Positions 1 through 8,692 of a stretch of 64,000 nucleotides of DNA are shown here, one piece after another. The position numbers and the translations under genes are program-made. The stretch is from Pyxidicoccus sp. MSG2. Lineage in GTDB: Bacteria > Myxococcota > Myxococcia > Myxococcales > Myxococcaceae. Each line of letters opens with the position of its first letter. Positions within the stretch are counted from its first letter, which is position 1. The notes under the pieces were generated by a model. That model was not told the origin of the DNA and made no database searches. It was given only the letters and a program-made list of their open reading frames with translations. Location: assembly GCF_026626705.1 (NCBI RefSeq), contig NZ_JAPNKC010000001.1, forward strand, positions 8,574,001 to 8,638,000, written 5' to 3'.

Positions 1-471
1 ATCTCCGCGCCCAAGGTGACGACGCTGGACAACAACACCGCGCGCATCAGCCAGGGTGTGTCCATCCCGTTCAGCCAGACGTCCGCCCAGGGTGTGAACA
101 CCACCTTCGTGGAGGCCCGCCTGTCGCTCGAGGTGACGCCGCACATCACCCAGGACGGCAGCATCCTGATGTCCATCAACGCCTCCAACAACCAGCCGGA
201 CCCGGGCAGCACCGGCGCCAACGGTCAGCCTTCCATCCAGCGCAAGGAGGCGAACACGCAGGTGCTGGTCAAGGACGGTGACACCACCGTCATTGGCGGC
301 ATCTATGTCCGCCGCGGCAGCACCGCCACCTCGCGGGTGCCGTTCCTGTCGAGCATCCCGGTGCTGGGCCTGCTGTTCAAGAACCACACGGAGCGGGATG
401 ACCGGCAGGAGCTGCTCATCTTCATCACGCCCCGCATCCTCAACCGGCAGACCATTGCGCAGAGCCTCTAA
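1..471 (+). CDS. pilQ: Type IV pilus secretin PilQ, C-terminal end (partial)
   Basis: This is the last 156 codons of a secretin, cut off by the window start; the frame is open from base 1. The protein forms the outer membrane pore through which type IV pili pass. Seen in the sequence: the secretin core with VTPHIT, the VLVKDGDTTVIGG stretch, and the closing VPFLSSIPVLGLLFK and ELLIFITPRIL motifs typical of the secretin C terminus. The next gene starts 36 bases later. Its position upstream of efp, accB, accC and an SgmX-type gene matches what I recall of the M. xanthus pilQ locus. The N-terminal AMIN and secretin N domains lie outside the window. Confidence 0.93.
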   Translation: MSAPKVTTLDNNTARISQGVSIPFSQTSAQGVNTTFVEARLSLEVTPHITQDGSILMSINASNNQPDPGSTGANGQPSIQRKEANTQVLVKDGDTTVIGGIYVRRGSTATSRVPFLSSIPVLGLLFKNHTERDDRQELLIFITPRILNRQTIAQSL

Positions 472-507
472 GGGCTTGTGCGACCTCTCCAGGAAAGCGT
501 TCGCCCT

Positions 508-1191
508 ATGAAGATGAAGCACTCGGTCATCTCGGCCCTGCTGGCGCTTGGCATGAGCGCCTGTGTCGAAAGCACGCCCTCCCTCCAGATTGGGAGCGCC
601 TCCGCGCAGGCGGAGGATTGCACCATCTCGACGACGACTACCGGACCCGGGCTCCTCCGGGGCACCGTCAATCTGGGCTTCGAGGGTGTGGGGGGCTACC
701 CGCTGGTGCTGGCCGTCACCTCCAATCTGCAGAGCATCCCCATTCAAGTGGGGGAGCAGCCGGTGGGCTCCGACGTGGACCTCAACACCATCTACATCAC
801 CGAGCTGGCGCTGAGCTATTCGTCGCCGACGGAGGGGCTGCGCTTCACCGAATCGAGCTCCAGCGTCCCCATCTACGGAACGCTGTCCGACAAGGGCAGC
901 CTGCTGATCAACCTGTTCACGGCGGAGACCTTCCTGGACCTGGTGGGCTTCGTGGTGCCGGGTAAGTCCGCTGAAGTCCTCGTCACCGTGCAGCTCAAGG
1001 GTGAGCGCGCCTCGGGCGACGAGCTGGACTCCAACGAAATCGTCTTCCCCATCACCGTCTACAACATCCCCGAGGACGACCTCGCGACCTCCCTCTGCGG
1101 GACCGGCGGGAAGTTCGAGGCGCCGACCGAAGCGTGCGATCAGCGCGGGCTGAACGGCGTCGTGCCCGCGTGCCAACCGGCGGCCCCCTGA
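508..1191 (+). CDS. Predicted outer membrane lipoprotein, unknown function
   Basis: A 227-aa protein starting at ATG 508. The N terminus carries a short signal peptide and lipobox ending GMSAC, with Cys21 as lipidation site and Val at +2, so outer membrane retention is expected. The rest has alternating hydrophobic and polar residues suggesting a beta-rich fold, with four further Cys. No family was recognised. It lies 36 bases after pilQ on the same strand and is probably co-transcribed, but a role in pilus function is only inference from position. Confidence 0.75.
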   Translation: MKMKHSVISALLALGMSACVESTPSLQIGSASAQAEDCTISTTTTGPGLLRGTVNLGFEGVGGYPLVLAVTSNLQSIPIQVGEQPVGSDVDLNTIYITELALSYSSPTEGLRFTESSSSVPIYGTLSDKGSLLINLFTAETFLDLVGFVVPGKSAEVLVTVQLKGERASGDELDSNEIVFPITVYNIPEDDLATSLCGTGGKFEAPTEACDQRGLNGVVPACQPAAP

Positions 1192-1239
1192 GTCGTCGCG
1201 CTTGACCGTCCGTCGCCCGCCTCCTAAGAGCCCAAGACC

Positions 1240-1602
1240 ATGTCCTTCCGCACGCACCTCGAGTCGGTGGTCAACCAGGTGGATGGAGCCCTCGCCTGCA
1301 GCGTGATGGGCTTCGACGGCATCTCCGTCGACACCTTCCAGCGGGACGAGGCCGCGGAGCTGGACCTGGGCGGCGCCTGGGTGGAGTACGCCAACCTCCT
1401 CACCCAGCTCCGTCACGCCGCGGAAGTGTTGAAGACGGGCGCGGTGAGCGAGGTCAGCGTCAACAGCGAGAAGGTGCTGACCGTGATGCGGCTGGTGTCA
1501 CCGGAGTACTTCCTGGTGCTCGCCCTGCGCGCGGACGGCAACTTCGGCAAGGGCCGCTACGTGCTGCGTGTGACGGCCCCCAAGGTGCGCGCCGAGCTCT
1601 AG
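1240..1602 (+). CDS. Roadblock/LC7 domain protein (MglB-like fold)
   Basis: A 120-aa single-domain protein. The pattern of an N-terminal helix, a strand around ACSVMGFDGISVD, and the central helix and strand VSVNSEKVLTVMRLVSPEYFLVLAL fits the Roadblock/LC7 fold, whose members dimerise and bind small Ras-like GTPases; MglB, the GAP for MglA, is the known myxobacterial example. Which GTPase this one binds is unknown. It sits between pilQ and efp and three genes upstream of sgmX, whose product works with MglA, so a polarity role is a fair but untested guess. The fold assignment is firmer than the role. Confidence 0.8.
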   Translation: MSFRTHLESVVNQVDGALACSVMGFDGISVDTFQRDEAAELDLGGAWVEYANLLTQLRHAAEVLKTGAVSEVSVNSEKVLTVMRLVSPEYFLVLALRADGNFGKGRYVLRVTAPKVRAEL

Positions 1603-1738
1603 CCGCGCGCCCTGTCAGGCAGTCGTCCGGACGACAGAACCGGTCGCTCCTTTCCCCTTCCCATGGAAGGGGGGCATGGGCTACACACCCCCGACTTTTC
1701 AAGCTTTCGAAGCTTTGAGTGTGAAGGAGTGGCTCCCC

Positions 1739-2317
1739 ATGGCCGGGTTTGTCGATACGTCCGAGTTCCGCAATGGTCTGAAGATCGAAATTGACGGTGA
1801 GCCGTTCGTAATCGAGTACTTCCAGCACGTGAAGCCCGGCAAGGGCTCCGCCTTCGTGCGCACCAAGATTCGCAGCCTCCTCTCCGGGCGCGTCCTGGAG
1901 CCCACCCTCAAGTCCGGCGACAAGGTGGGCGTGCCGGACATCGAGGAGAAGGACATGCAGTTCCTGTATGTCCAGGGCGAGGACTTCTACTTCATGGACA
2001 CGCGCAACTACGAGCAGACCTTCCTCGGTGAGAAGGTGCTCGGAGATGCCAAGAACTTCCTGAAGGAGAACATCACCGTCGGGGTGGTCTTCTGGAACGG
2101 CAAGGCCATCGCCGTGAACATGCCCAACTCGGTGGACCTGAAGGTCACCGAGTGCGACCCGGGCGTGCGGGGTGACACGGTGTCCGGCGCGCTCAAGCCC
2201 GCCAAGCTGGAGACGGGCTACACCGTCAGCGTCCCGCTCTTCATCAACGAGGGCGACGTGCTCAAGATCGACACGCGTGACGGCAAGTACCTGACGCGCG
2301 TGGCCACCGGCGGTTAG
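1739..2317 (+). CDS. efp: Translation elongation factor P
   Basis: A 192-aa EF-P, which relieves ribosome stalling at polyproline stretches. I chose ATG 1739 over an in-frame start at 1676 because [20 protein letters not shown] is the usual EF-P beginning and the ribosome site GAAGGAG lies just upstream. The KOW-like domain I carries the VKPGKG loop with Lys35 at the tip, where EF-P is modified in other bacteria. The C-terminal OB domains end in [14 protein letters not shown], a strong EF-P signature. No modification enzyme is adjacent. Polyproline-rich proteins in this window (accB linker, SgmX, FtsY) would be natural clients. Confidence 0.96.
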   Translation: MAGFVDTSEFRNGLKIEIDGEPFVIEYFQHVKPGKGSAFVRTKIRSLLSGRVLEPTLKSGDKVGVPDIEEKDMQFLYVQGEDFYFMDTRNYEQTFLGEKVLGDAKNFLKENITVGVVFWNGKAIAVNMPNSVDLKVTECDPGVRGDTVSGALKPAKLETGYTVSVPLFINEGDVLKIDTRDGKYLTRVATGG

Positions 2318-2349
2318 CACGGCGACTTCGGACGGAGGGGAACGCGAGA

Positions 2350-2934
2350 ATGGCAACGAAGCGCAAGTCGACCCGGGCGGACGCGCCCGCGAGCGCGCCG
2401 GTCGGTGGCGCGCGCGATTCAGGCAACACGTCCCTGGACGTGGATGCCCTGCGGCAGATCGTCGAAATCCTCGAGGCCTCGGACGTGACGAGGCTGGTGT
2501 GGAAGCGCGGCGAGGAGAAGCTCTTCATCCGCCGCGGTCACGCGCCGGAGACCACCATCGTCCACCACGCGGCGCCGGCTCCGGCTCCCGCGGGGCCGGG
2601 CGTGGAGTACACCACCCCCACTGCCTCCCGGCCCACGGCGCCCGCGCCGGCTCCCGCCGCGGCGGCAGCTCCCGCGCCGGCCGCGGAGAAGCCCGGCCAC
2701 CAGGTGACGAGCCCCTTCGTGGGCACGTTCTACCGGACGCCGGCGCCCGACCAGCCCGCCTTCGTCGACGTGGGCTCGGTGGTGAAGAAGGGCCAGGTGC
2801 TCTGCATCATCGAAGCGATGAAGCTGATGAACGAAATCGAGTCCGAGGTGTCCGGCCGCGTGGCGGAAATCCTCGTGGAGAACGGCCGCCCGGTGGAGTT
2901 CGGCCAGGCGCTGTTCCGTATCGAGCCGGCCTGA
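2350..2934 (+). CDS. accB: Biotin carboxyl carrier protein of acetyl-CoA carboxylase
   Basis: A 194-aa BCCP that carries biotin between the carboxylase and carboxyltransferase halves of acetyl-CoA carboxylase, the first step of fatty acid synthesis. The C-terminal biotinyl domain contains EAMKLMNEI with the biotin-accepting Lys158. A long Pro/Ala-rich linker (about residues 75-115) joins it to an N-terminal region with the usual [13 protein letters not shown] helix. The first 25 residues are a basic and small-residue extension. It is followed 77 bases later by accC, the standard accBC pair; accA and accD are not in the window. Confidence 0.96.
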   Translation: MATKRKSTRADAPASAPVGGARDSGNTSLDVDALRQIVEILEASDVTRLVWKRGEEKLFIRRGHAPETTIVHHAAPAPAPAGPGVEYTTPTASRPTAPAPAPAAAAAPAPAAEKPGHQVTSPFVGTFYRTPAPDQPAFVDVGSVVKKGQVLCIIEAMKLMNEIESEVSGRVAEILVENGRPVEFGQALFRIEPA

Positions 2935-3011
2935 GCGCCTGGCGTGCCGCTCTCGCGTCCTGCGCGAGCGGCTCGCTCCCCAGGCCCGGCCCCTGACGGG
3001 GAGACACCCAC

Positions 3012-4397
3012 GTGTTCAAGAAGGTGCTGATCGCCAACCGCGGGGAGATTGCCCTGCGGGTCATCCGCGCCTGCCGCGAGCTGGGCATTGCCACCGTGGC
3101 GGTGCACTCCACGGCGGACGCCAACGCGCTGCACGTGCGCTTCGCCGACGAGGCGGTGTGCATTGGCCCTCCGTCGTCCAAGGAGAGCTACCTCAACATC
3201 CCGCAGCTGCTCTCCGCGGCCGAAATCACGCGCGCGGACGCCATCCACCCGGGCTACGGCTTCCTGTCGGAGAATGCCGAGTTCGCGGAGGTGTGCGAGA
3301 ACTGCAAGATTCGCTTCATCGGCCCGCGGCCGGAGATGCTGCGGCTGATGGGCAACAAGGTCCGTGCCCGCGCGGCGGCGCGCGAGGCGGGCCTGCCGCT
3401 CTTGCCCGGCAGCCCCAGCACGGTGAAGGACCCGCGTGAGGCGGAGGCCTTTGCCCGGGAGATTGGCTTCCCCGTCATCCTCAAGGCGGCCGCCGGTGGT
3501 GGCGGCAAGGGGATGAAGATCGTCCGCGAGCCGGGCGCGCTGGCCCAGGCATTCTCCACCGCGCAGGCGGAGGCCGTGGCGTCCTTCGCCAACGGCGACC
3601 TCTACATCGAGCGGTACGTGGAGAAGCCGCGCCACATCGAAATCCAGATTGTGGCGGACGAGCACGGCAACATCATCCACCTGAATGAGCGTGAGTGCTC
3701 GGTGCAGCGCCGGCACCAGAAGCTCATCGAGGAGAGCCCGTCGCCCGCGCTCACGCCGGAGCTGCGGCGGAAGATGGGCGAGGTGTCCGTGCAGGCGATG
3801 AAGAAGCTCGCCTACAACAACGTGGGCACCATCGAGTACCTCCTGGACGAGCGCGGCGACTTCTACTTCATGGAGATGAACACGCGCATCCAGGTGGAGC
3901 ACCCGGTGACGGAGCTCGTCACGGGCATCGACCTGGTCCGTGAGCAGATCCGCATGGCCTACGGCCACCCCCTGCGCTTCAAGCAGGAGGACATCCAGAT
4001 TCGCGGGCACGCCATCGAGTGCCGCGTGAACGCCGAGGACCCGATTACGTTCGCCCCATGGCCGGGGAAGATCACCGGCTACAGCGTTCCGGGTGGCTAC
4101 GGCGTGCGGGTGGATTCGGCGGCCTACGAGAACTACACGGTGCTGCCGTACTACGACAGCCTGCTGGCCAAGCTCATCGTCCACGCCGAGGACCGCGAGA
4201 CGGCCATCCGCCGCATGCAGCGCGCGCTGGGTGAGTACGTGGTGGAGGGCATCCGCACCAACATCCCGTTCCACCGGGCCGCACTGGCGGAAGAGTCCTT
4301 CCAGGAAGGCCAGTACGACACCCGCTTCGTGGAGCGCCTCCTGGCGAGCGAGACGGGCACGCGCCGGCTGAAGAAGGCCGTTGAAGAGACGCCGTAG
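3012..4397 (+). CDS. accC: Biotin carboxylase subunit of acetyl-CoA carboxylase
   Basis: A 461-aa ATP-grasp enzyme that carboxylates biotin on AccB with bicarbonate and ATP. It starts with GTG 3012 ([17 protein letters not shown], the typical opening). Clear motifs are [14 protein letters not shown], the glycine-rich ATP loop [10 protein letters not shown], and [16 protein letters not shown] with the catalytic residues. Length is close to the family norm of about 450, with a short charged C-terminal extension. It follows accB on the same strand. Biotin carboxylases of propionyl-CoA carboxylase look similar, but the accB partner next door favours acetyl-CoA carboxylase. Confidence 0.95.
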   Translation: MFKKVLIANRGEIALRVIRACRELGIATVAVHSTADANALHVRFADEAVCIGPPSSKESYLNIPQLLSAAEITRADAIHPGYGFLSENAEFAEVCENCKIRFIGPRPEMLRLMGNKVRARAAAREAGLPLLPGSPSTVKDPREAEAFAREIGFPVILKAAAGGGGKGMKIVREPGALAQAFSTAQAEAVASFANGDLYIERYVEKPRHIEIQIVADEHGNIIHLNERECSVQRRHQKLIEESPSPALTPELRRKMGEVSVQAMKKLAYNNVGTIEYLLDERGDFYFMEMNTRIQVEHPVTELVTGIDLVREQIRMAYGHPLRFKQEDIQIRGHAIECRVNAEDPITFAPWPGKITGYSVPGGYGVRVDSAAYENYTVLPYYDSLLAKLIVHAEDRETAIRRMQRALGEYVVEGIRTNIPFHRAALAEESFQEGQYDTRFVERLLASETGTRRLKKAVEETP

Positions 4398-4481
4398 CGC
4401 ACGTCCACCTACCACGGCTTCCTGCCTGTCGGGGGGCCGCGCGAGCAGGTGATCTGGCACCGGGGGGAGCCGGGCTGTTTC

Positions 4482-4511
4482 TTGACCCGCGTCGGAGCTT
4501 TCCGTTAGCCT
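4482..4511 (+). promoter_or_regulatory. Possible sigma-70-type promoter before sgmX
   Basis: TTGACC (4482-4487) and TAGCCT (4506-4511) are separated by 18 bases in the 189-base gap between accC and sgmX. The -35 box matches five of six consensus positions. The -10 box is weak, matching T, A and the final T only. It suggests sgmX has its own promoter rather than relying on readthrough from accC. This is read by eye only. Confidence 0.4.
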
Positions 4512-4586
4512 CCGACACTCCCCATCACTGAGGATGGAAACCCGCGAAGTTCAAGGGGTTTCGGCCTGTTGGAAGCCCACCGCTCG

Positions 4587-7500
4587 ATGGACAAGAACAA
4601 GATCATCGAAGCCGCCGCGAAGCTGGTCGCGAAGGGCGCCTACGACAAGGCCATCAAGGAGTACCAGAAGGTCCTGGAGGTCGATCCGAAGGACATCCGG
4701 GTCCTCCAGAAGATGGGGGAGCTGTACCAGAAGAAGAACGACAACAACCAGGCGGCACACTTCTTCACCAAGGTCGCGGAGAGCTACTCCTCCGACGGCT
4801 TCTTCCTCAAGGCCGTCGCTCTCTACAAGCAGGTCCTCAAGCTCAACCCGAACCTGCTGGAGGTGAACCTCAAGCTGGCGGAGCTCCACCAGCAGCTCGG
4901 GCTGATGTCCGAGGCGATGGCGTACTTCCAGATCGTCGCCAACCACTACGACAAGTCCGGCGACACCAAGGCGTCGCTCGATACCTTGAAGAAGATGGTG
5001 GATCTCGACCCGGAGAACGTGGCGTCGAAGATCAAGCTGGCGGAGCTGTACGCGCGGGAGAACATGACGCGCGAGGCCGCGCAGGAGTTCAAGCGCGCCG
5101 CCGAGTACCTCAAGCGCAATGCCCGCGCGGACGACTGGCTCCGCGTGGCGGAGCGGCTGTCCACGCTGGAGCCGGAGAACCTCCCGCTGGCCAAGGAGCT
5201 GGCCGTCTCCTACCTGCAGCGCGGCGACCAGAAGCGCGCGCTGGCGAAGCTGCAGGTGTGCTTCAAGGCGGACGGCCGGGACGTGGAGACGCTCACGCTG
5301 CTCGCCCAGGCGTTCCAGGGGCTGGGGCAGACCTCCAAGACGGTGTCCGTCTACAAGGAGCTGGCCAAGATCCACCAGGAGCGCGGCCGCGCCACCGAGG
5401 CCGAGGCCGTCTGGACGCAGATTGAAGTGCTGGACCCCGAGGACCCGGACCTGCTCGCGCGCCGCGCGCCCGCTTCGGCGCCCGTGGAGCACCAGCCCGC
5501 CGCGGCGGCCCCGCAGCCCGCGCCTTCGCCGCGCGCCGCGCCACAGGCCGCCGCGCCCGCGCAGCCCGCGCCCACGCCTGCTCCGGTGGCGCCGCCGCCC
5601 GCGGCGGGCATGAACCGGGAGCAGCTGGCCAAGCTGCTCACCGAGACGGACGTCTACGTCAAGTACGGGCTCCACGACAAAGCGCTGGAGCACCTGCGCA
5701 AGGTCTTCACGGTCGACCCGGAGAACCTGGACGCGCACGAGAAGGCGTACCAGATCTACGTCGCCTCGGGGAACGCGGCCCAGGCGTCCGAGCAGCTGCT
5801 CAACGTGCTGCGGCTGTGCACGCGCGCGGCGGACGTGCAGCGCGCTCAGCCGTACCTCGCCACCATCCTCAACGAGAACCCGGCGCACCCGGAGGTGCCC
5901 GCGTTCCTGTCGGTGCTGCGCACGGACGGCCCGGTGGCGGCGGCGCCGTCGGTGGCGGTGGTGGAGTCGGTGGGCGAGGACGCCATCCTCGTCGACTCCA
6001 GCGATGACGAGATTCTCGTCGCCCCTCCGCCGGAAGACGCGCTGCTGCACCCGCCCGGGGACGAGCTGGCGCTGACCACGCTGCCCTCGAGCGACTCCGA
6101 CGAGGTCATCGACGACGAAGGTGACTCCTCCGTCGTCAGCGAGGAGGCGCTCGTCGGTGAGGCCGTCTCCAGCGAGCACGACATGTACGGCACGCCCGCG
6201 CCGGAGGACCTGGCGGCGGCGGCGTACTCGGACGAGACGCTGGTGGCCGAGGACGACGGGCTGGTGCTGACGGACGAGCCCGGCATGTCGCTCGTGGACG
6301 ACGAGCCGCTCGTTGCCCCGGACGACGACCTGGGCGCGACGTCGTCGTACTCGCTCGAGGACGAGTCGCTGGGGGGCGAGGCCACGGCCACGTCCATGGA
6401 GGCGCTGTCGCTCGGCGACGAGGACGACCCGCCGCCCACCATGATTCGCGCGCCCACGCGGGCGCTGCTCCAGGAGGCCGCGCCGCAGACCCGGCAGCTG
6501 CCCGCGCTGGAGGAGGACGAAGCGCTGGCGGATGAGGCCTTCTCGGAGCCGCCTCCGCTGGACGTGGAGGACATGCCCACGCGCGTGGGCATTGCCGCGC
6601 TGGACCCGTCCATGTTGGAGGAGGACGAGGCCGAAGTCACGGCGACGGCGCTGGGCGACCCGCTGGACTACGAGGAGCCCACCGCCTCGCACGCGATTCC
6701 CGCGCTCGCGGACGAGGAGCCTGTCCCGGAGGCGGAGGCCGACGTCGTCTCGGAGCCGGCGCTGGAGGATGCGCCCGAGGCGCAGGCCGAGGCCGCGCCC
6801 GAGGAGGAGGAGCCGGCGGCGGAGGAGTGCGACGAGGCGTCCTTCTTCCTCGACCAGGGCCTGCTGGAGGAGGCGCGGGAAATCCTCGAGACGGTGATGA
6901 TTGCCTTCCCGGGCCACGCACGCGCCAGCGAGCTGATGGCGCGGCTGGAGGAGCTCGAGGCCGGCGGTGGCGTGGAGGCCGAGGAGGCCCCCGCGGAGCC
7001 GGTGTCCGTGCCGCACGTGCAGCCCGTGCTCGACACGGAAGGCGAGCGCGACGCGTTCGACCTGGCGGCGGAGCTGGCCGGCGAAATCGACAACCTGGGC
7101 GACGACTCCCCGGCCGCCGCGCCGGCGGAGGAGGACTTCCAGTACTCGGTGGAGGAGGTGTTCTCCGAGTTCAAGAAGGGCCTGGCCAAGGTGGTGAAGC
7201 CCGAGGACGTGGACACGCACTACGACCTGGGCATCGCCTACAAGGAAATGGGCCTGCTCGACGACGCGCTTCACGAGTTCGACGTGGCCCGCCAGGGCTG
7301 CGTGGGGACGAAGCGCGAGCTGGACTGCATCACCATGATGGGGATGCTGCAGCTCTTGCGCGGTGATGCCGCGGCGGCGGTGGCGGTCTTCCGCGAGGGC
7401 CTGTCCAGCCCGCAGGCCACGGCGGAGCAGACGAAGGCGCTCGGCTTCGAGCTGGCGGCGGCCTACGAGGCGCTGGGCGAGCCGGGCAAGGCGCTGTACC

Positions 7501-7718
7501 ACTACCAGCGCGTCTCCGCGGTGGACGCGAAGTACCGCGACGTGTCGTCGCAGATGAACCGGCTGGCAGCCTCGGTGGAGCCGGAGGACGACCCGCTGCC
7601 GTCGCACGCGGGCAATGGAGCGAAGGCGAACGCCGCCCCCGCACCCGCGGCGGCCGTGGCGCCCACCCCGATGCCGGCGGCTGGCGCGTCCAAGGCGCGC
7701 AAGGTCGGCTACCTGTAG
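4587..7718 (+). CDS. sgmX: TPR polarity protein of type IV pilus motility, SgmX-like
   Basis: A 1043-aa protein. ATG 4587 was preferred to TTG 4569 because it opens MDKNKIIEAAAKLVAKG at the start of the first TPR. Seen: about seven N-terminal TPR-like repeats (residues 1-290), a Pro/Ala linker, a middle TPR pair beginning near MNREQLAKLL, a very acidic low-complexity segment (about 450-760), and C-terminal TPRs including THYDLGIAYKEMGLLDDALHEF. In M. xanthus the large TPR protein near pilQ is SgmX, which is recruited by MglA-GTP to the leading pole and promotes pilus formation. The gene order and repeat layout agree with that. Identification rests on recall of locus and architecture, not on alignment. 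Confidence 0.75.
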   Translation: MDKNKIIEAAAKLVAKGAYDKAIKEYQKVLEVDPKDIRVLQKMGELYQKKNDNNQAAHFFTKVAESYSSDGFFLKAVALYKQVLKLNPNLLEVNLKLAELHQQLGLMSEAMAYFQIVANHYDKSGDTKASLDTLKKMVDLDPENVASKIKLAELYARENMTREAAQEFKRAAEYLKRNARADDWLRVAERLSTLEPENLPLAKELAVSYLQRGDQKRALAKLQVCFKADGRDVETLTLLAQAFQGLGQTSKTVSVYKELAKIHQERGRATEAEAVWTQIEVLDPEDPDLLARRAPASAPVEHQPAAAAPQPAPSPRAAPQAAAPAQPAPTPAPVAPPPAAGMNREQLAKLLTETDVYVKYGLHDKALEHLRKVFTVDPENLDAHEKAYQIYVASGNAAQASEQLLNVLRLCTRAADVQRAQPYLATILNENPAHPEVPAFLSVLRTDGPVAAAPSVAVVESVGEDAILVDSSDDEILVAPPPEDALLHPPGDELALTTLPSSDSDEVIDDEGDSSVVSEEALVGEAVSSEHDMYGTPAPEDLAAAAYSDETLVAEDDGLVLTDEPGMSLVDDEPLVAPDDDLGATSSYSLEDESLGGEATATSMEALSLGDEDDPPPTMIRAPTRALLQEAAPQTRQLPALEEDEALADEAFSEPPPLDVEDMPTRVGIAALDPSMLEEDEAEVTATALGDPLDYEEPTASHAIPALADEEPVPEAEADVVSEPALEDAPEAQAEAAPEEEEPAAEECDEASFFLDQGLLEEAREILETVMIAFPGHARASELMARLEELEAGGGVEAEEAPAEPVSVPHVQPVLDTEGERDAFDLAAELAGEIDNLGDDSPAAAPAEEDFQYSVEEVFSEFKKGLAKVVKPEDVDTHYDLGIAYKEMGLLDDALHEFDVARQGCVGTKRELDCITMMGMLQLLRGDAAAAVAVFREGLSSPQATAEQTKALGFELAAAYEALGEPGKALYHYQRVSAVDAKYRDVSSQMNRLAASVEPEDDPLPSHAGNGAKANAAPAPAAAVAPTPMPAAGASKARKVGYL

Positions 7719-7742
7719 TCACCCCCGAGGTCCGGCGAGCCC

Positions 7743-8687
7743 ATGACGACCTACCTCGACTTCTTCGAGCTGACCCAGGAGCCCTTCTCCAACGCTCCGG
7801 TGAGTCGCTTCTATTACAACTCCGCGCAGCACTCGCAGGCGCTCACGCGGCTGATGCACGCGGTGAGCTACATGAAGGGCCTGTCCATCCTCATCGGGGA
7901 CATCGGCGCGGGGAAGACGACGCTGGCGCGCCGCATGCTCGACTCGCTGCCCGAGTCCGAGTACGAGGCCGCGCTGCTGGTCATCATCCACTCCGGGATT
8001 ACGGCCAACTGGCTGCTGCGGCGCATCGCCCTGCAACTGGGCGTGGAGAACCCCGCGCAGGAGAAGCTCGCGCTGCTGTCGCAGCTCTACCAGCGCCTCC
8101 TGCAAATCTACGAGTCCGGCAAGAAGGCCGTCGTCCTCATCGACGAGGCGCAGATGCTGGAGACGCGGGAGCTGATGGAGGAGTTCCGGGGGCTGCTGAA
8201 CCTGGAAGTGCCGGAGCGCAAGCTCATCTCCTTCGTCTTCTTCGGCCTGCCCGAGATTGAGAAGAACCTGAAGCTGGACCCGCCGCTCGCGCAGCGGGTG
8301 GCCATGCGCTACAAGCTGGAGCCCTTCACCGCCGAGTCCACGGAGGCGTACGTCAAGCACCGCCTGCGGCTCGCCGGGTGCCCGCGCATGCCCTTCTCGC
8401 CGGAGGCGCTGCTCGCCGTGCACGAGCACTCGTCGGGCTCGCCCCGCGTCATCAACACCCTGTGCGACAACGCCCTCTTCGAGGCCTTCCTCGCGCGGCA
8501 GGAGACCGTCTCCGCGGACCTGGTGCACCGCATCGGGAAGAACCTGGGCCTGCAGGGCGTGAATACGCCCGCCAGTGGAGCAGCCGAGGGAGCAGGCGCT
8601 TCCGTTACGGCGCTGCCCCGGACGGCGAACAGCAAGGTGGACCTGGCGGAGATCGACCGCTACCTCGAAGGGCTGGGTAAGCTGTAG
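7743..8687 (+). CDS. ExeA/GspA-type AAA ATPase
   Basis: A 314-aa AAA protein of the ExeA family, starting MTTYLDFFELTQEPFSNAP, the classic family opening. Walker A is GDIGAGKTT near residue 52, Walker B is VVLIDEAQML near residue 127, and the sensor region FGLPEIEKNLKL and SGSPRVINTLCDNAL follow. ExeA proteins with peptidoglycan-binding domains help secretin assembly; this one is short and has no such domain, so it is the ATPase part only. It starts 24 bases after sgmX and is followed 5 bases later by tamB, so probably shares an operon. Its specific job here is unknown. Confidence 0.85.
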   Translation: MTTYLDFFELTQEPFSNAPVSRFYYNSAQHSQALTRLMHAVSYMKGLSILIGDIGAGKTTLARRMLDSLPESEYEAALLVIIHSGITANWLLRRIALQLGVENPAQEKLALLSQLYQRLLQIYESGKKAVVLIDEAQMLETRELMEEFRGLLNLEVPERKLISFVFFGLPEIEKNLKLDPPLAQRVAMRYKLEPFTAESTEAYVKHRLRLAGCPRMPFSPEALLAVHEHSSGSPRVINTLCDNALFEAFLARQETVSADLVHRIGKNLGLQGVNTPASGAAEGAGASVTALPRTANSKVDLAEIDRYLEGLGKL

Positions 8688-8692
8688 GGGCT

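Noticed and set aside
4551-7607. Long antisense open frame opposite sgmX
   Set aside because: Its composition is Arg/His/Val/Leu-rich, typical of the antisense of a high-GC gene, and sgmX has TPR repeats, an Ala/Pro linker and normal codon bias.
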